Made by a program: the position numbers and the translations under genes
Notes under the pieces: model-generated
Database searches by the model: none
Told to the model about the DNA's origin: nothing
The model's input: the letters and a program-made list of their open reading frames with translations, nothing else
From: DATDRQ01 sp035291645
Lineage (GTDB): Bacteria; Chloroflexota; Anaerolineae; Anaerolineales; UBA4823
Length of the DNA stretch: 15,631 nt
NCBI GenBank assembly: GCA_035291645.1
Contig: DATDRQ010000285.1
Coordinates: forward strand, 1-15,631
Reading direction: 5' to 3'
Part shown: positions 14,712 to 15,631 of the stretch, piece by piece
Layout of the letters: every line of letters starts with the position of its first letter
Numbering within the stretch: the stretch's first letter is position 1

Positions 14712-15629
14712 GTGCAGAAAAAAGGATCTGCGGAAGACTTAACAGTCGAACAGCTGCGCCGTCTGCTGGTCGAAAAGCGGCGCGCCTCCCGCCAGGAGCG
14801 GATCGAGCGCTATCGCCGGACAGGCCGGGTTGTAGTGGTCACCCCTGATGTCGAAGGCACACAGCTGGAGGATTTGCGTACCGGTCTCCTCCTCGAACGG
14901 CCCGAGACGTCTGTCGTCGCCTTGCCGCGCTCGAAGCGCAAACGGATTCTGGATGGTCTGCTCCTGTTAATCGAACTGCTGGCCGTCGCTGGTTTGCTGT
15001 TTGTCCTCTTCAATGGTGTTAGCCTGATCCGTGAGCTCAACCAGGAAGTAGTGTCTGTTTTGGCGCAGCCCACGCTGACGCCAACCCCGCTGATCGTGGC
15101 GGTGGTGCTGCCGTCGGGGCATACTCCCCCCACCTCTCCGGGAGGAGCACGGCCCAATGAAGCCGAGATCCCCGAGCATCTGCGGCCCCTGGTACAATCC
15201 CTGGCTGAGATCCCCATCCCCACGCCTGGACCGGAGCAAGCCCTACGTATTCAAATCCCCGCCATTGGCATCGATGCACCGGTTGTCCAGGGCGATGGAT
15301 GGGAGCAATTGAAAAAGGGAGTTGGGCAACACCAGGGGACTTCCAATCCCGGTCAAAAAGGCAACATGGTCCTGTCCGCCCACAATGACATATTCGGCGA
15401 AATCTTTCGCGACCTCGACCGTCTCAAACCCGGAGATGAAGTGACCATCTATAGCAACCAGCGGGCGTATACATACGTGATCGCCAGCAGCAAGGTCGTC
15501 GAACCAACTCAGGTTGAGGTGATGGCAGCGACATCTCATCCATCCGTGACGCTGATTTCATGTTATCCTTACCTGGTTGACGATCAGAGGATCGTCGTCA
15601 CCGCCAGGCTGGAAAGCGACACGAATTAA
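14712..15629 (+). CDS. Membrane-anchored class D-like sortase
   Basis: The protein has 305 residues, GTG start, and a stop three bases before the window edge. Sortases are extracellular cysteine transpeptidases that join proteins with a sorting signal to the cell surface or into pili. Residues 1-78 are basic and should be cytoplasmic; one membrane helix follows (about 80-103), then a Thr/Pro-rich linker (TLTPTP, HTPPTSPGG; about 119-148), and the catalytic domain from about 175. The catalytic residues are H224 (VLSAHNDIFGE), C284 (TLISCYPY) and R293 (QRIVVTARL). CYPY after TLIS resembles the CYPF of class D sortases. GTG 14712 lies eight bases after the glycosyltransferase stop codon; AAGG at 14696-14699 is a weak ribosome binding site. 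No protein with an LPxTG-like tail is encoded in the window. Confidence 0.92.
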   Translation: MQKKGSAEDLTVEQLRRLLVEKRRASRQERIERYRRTGRVVVVTPDVEGTQLEDLRTGLLLERPETSVVALPRSKRKRILDGLLLLIELLAVAGLLFVLFNGVSLIRELNQEVVSVLAQPTLTPTPLIVAVVLPSGHTPPTSPGGARPNEAEIPEHLRPLVQSLAEIPIPTPGPEQALRIQIPAIGIDAPVVQGDGWEQLKKGVGQHQGTSNPGQKGNMVLSAHNDIFGEIFRDLDRLKPGDEVTIYSNQRAYTYVIASSKVVEPTQVEVMAATSHPSVTLISCYPYLVDDQRIVVTARLESDTN

Positions 15630-15631
15630 TT

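Overview
The window is GC-rich bacterial DNA. It most resembles a Chloroflexota genome of the Anaerolineae type. That placement is an inference from the gene set: a short GT35 glucan phosphorylase followed by a UPF0316 membrane protein, a two-domain MDR/Gfo-Idh oxidoreductase next to a heparinase II/III-like protein and a WbuB-like glycosyltransferase, and a class D-like sortase with a Thr/Pro-rich linker. No rRNA, tRNA, CRISPR array, transposase or phage gene was seen, and the coding sequences look intact, so this reads as ordinary chromosome.

Left part (1-2221, minus strand): a lactate-oxidation operon, lutA then lutB, with lutB running off the left edge. If lutC is present it lies outside. 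A 410-base divergent intergenic region (2222-2631) separates lutA from a secreted, Asp-box-containing sialidase-like beta-propeller protein (2632-4146, plus strand). That gene is followed by a perfect 11-bp GC-rich hairpin.

Middle (4359-8328): a candidate promoter/operator precedes glgP (alpha-glucan phosphorylase), which is tightly followed by a UPF0316 (DUF5698/DUF2179) membrane protein. Convergent to these is an M29-family metallo-aminopeptidase. It starts at a TTG codon fixed by a strong Shine-Dalgarno sequence and has its own extended -10 promoter.

Right part (8513-15629, plus strand): five closely packed genes in one direction: a two-domain oxidoreductase, a small alpha/beta hydrolase (4-base overlap), a heparinase II/III-like protein (TTG start), a GT4 glycosyltransferase of the WbuB type (33-base gap) and a membrane-anchored sortase (8-base gap, GTG start). 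The first four families are those expected in a cell-surface polysaccharide locus. The oxidoreductase and glycosyltransferase would make or transfer an amino- or deoxy-sugar, the lyase-like protein and hydrolase would trim or modify glycan, and the sortase is the cell-surface transpeptidase of the set. The link between glycan genes and sortase is the most interesting feature here, but their joint function is inference.
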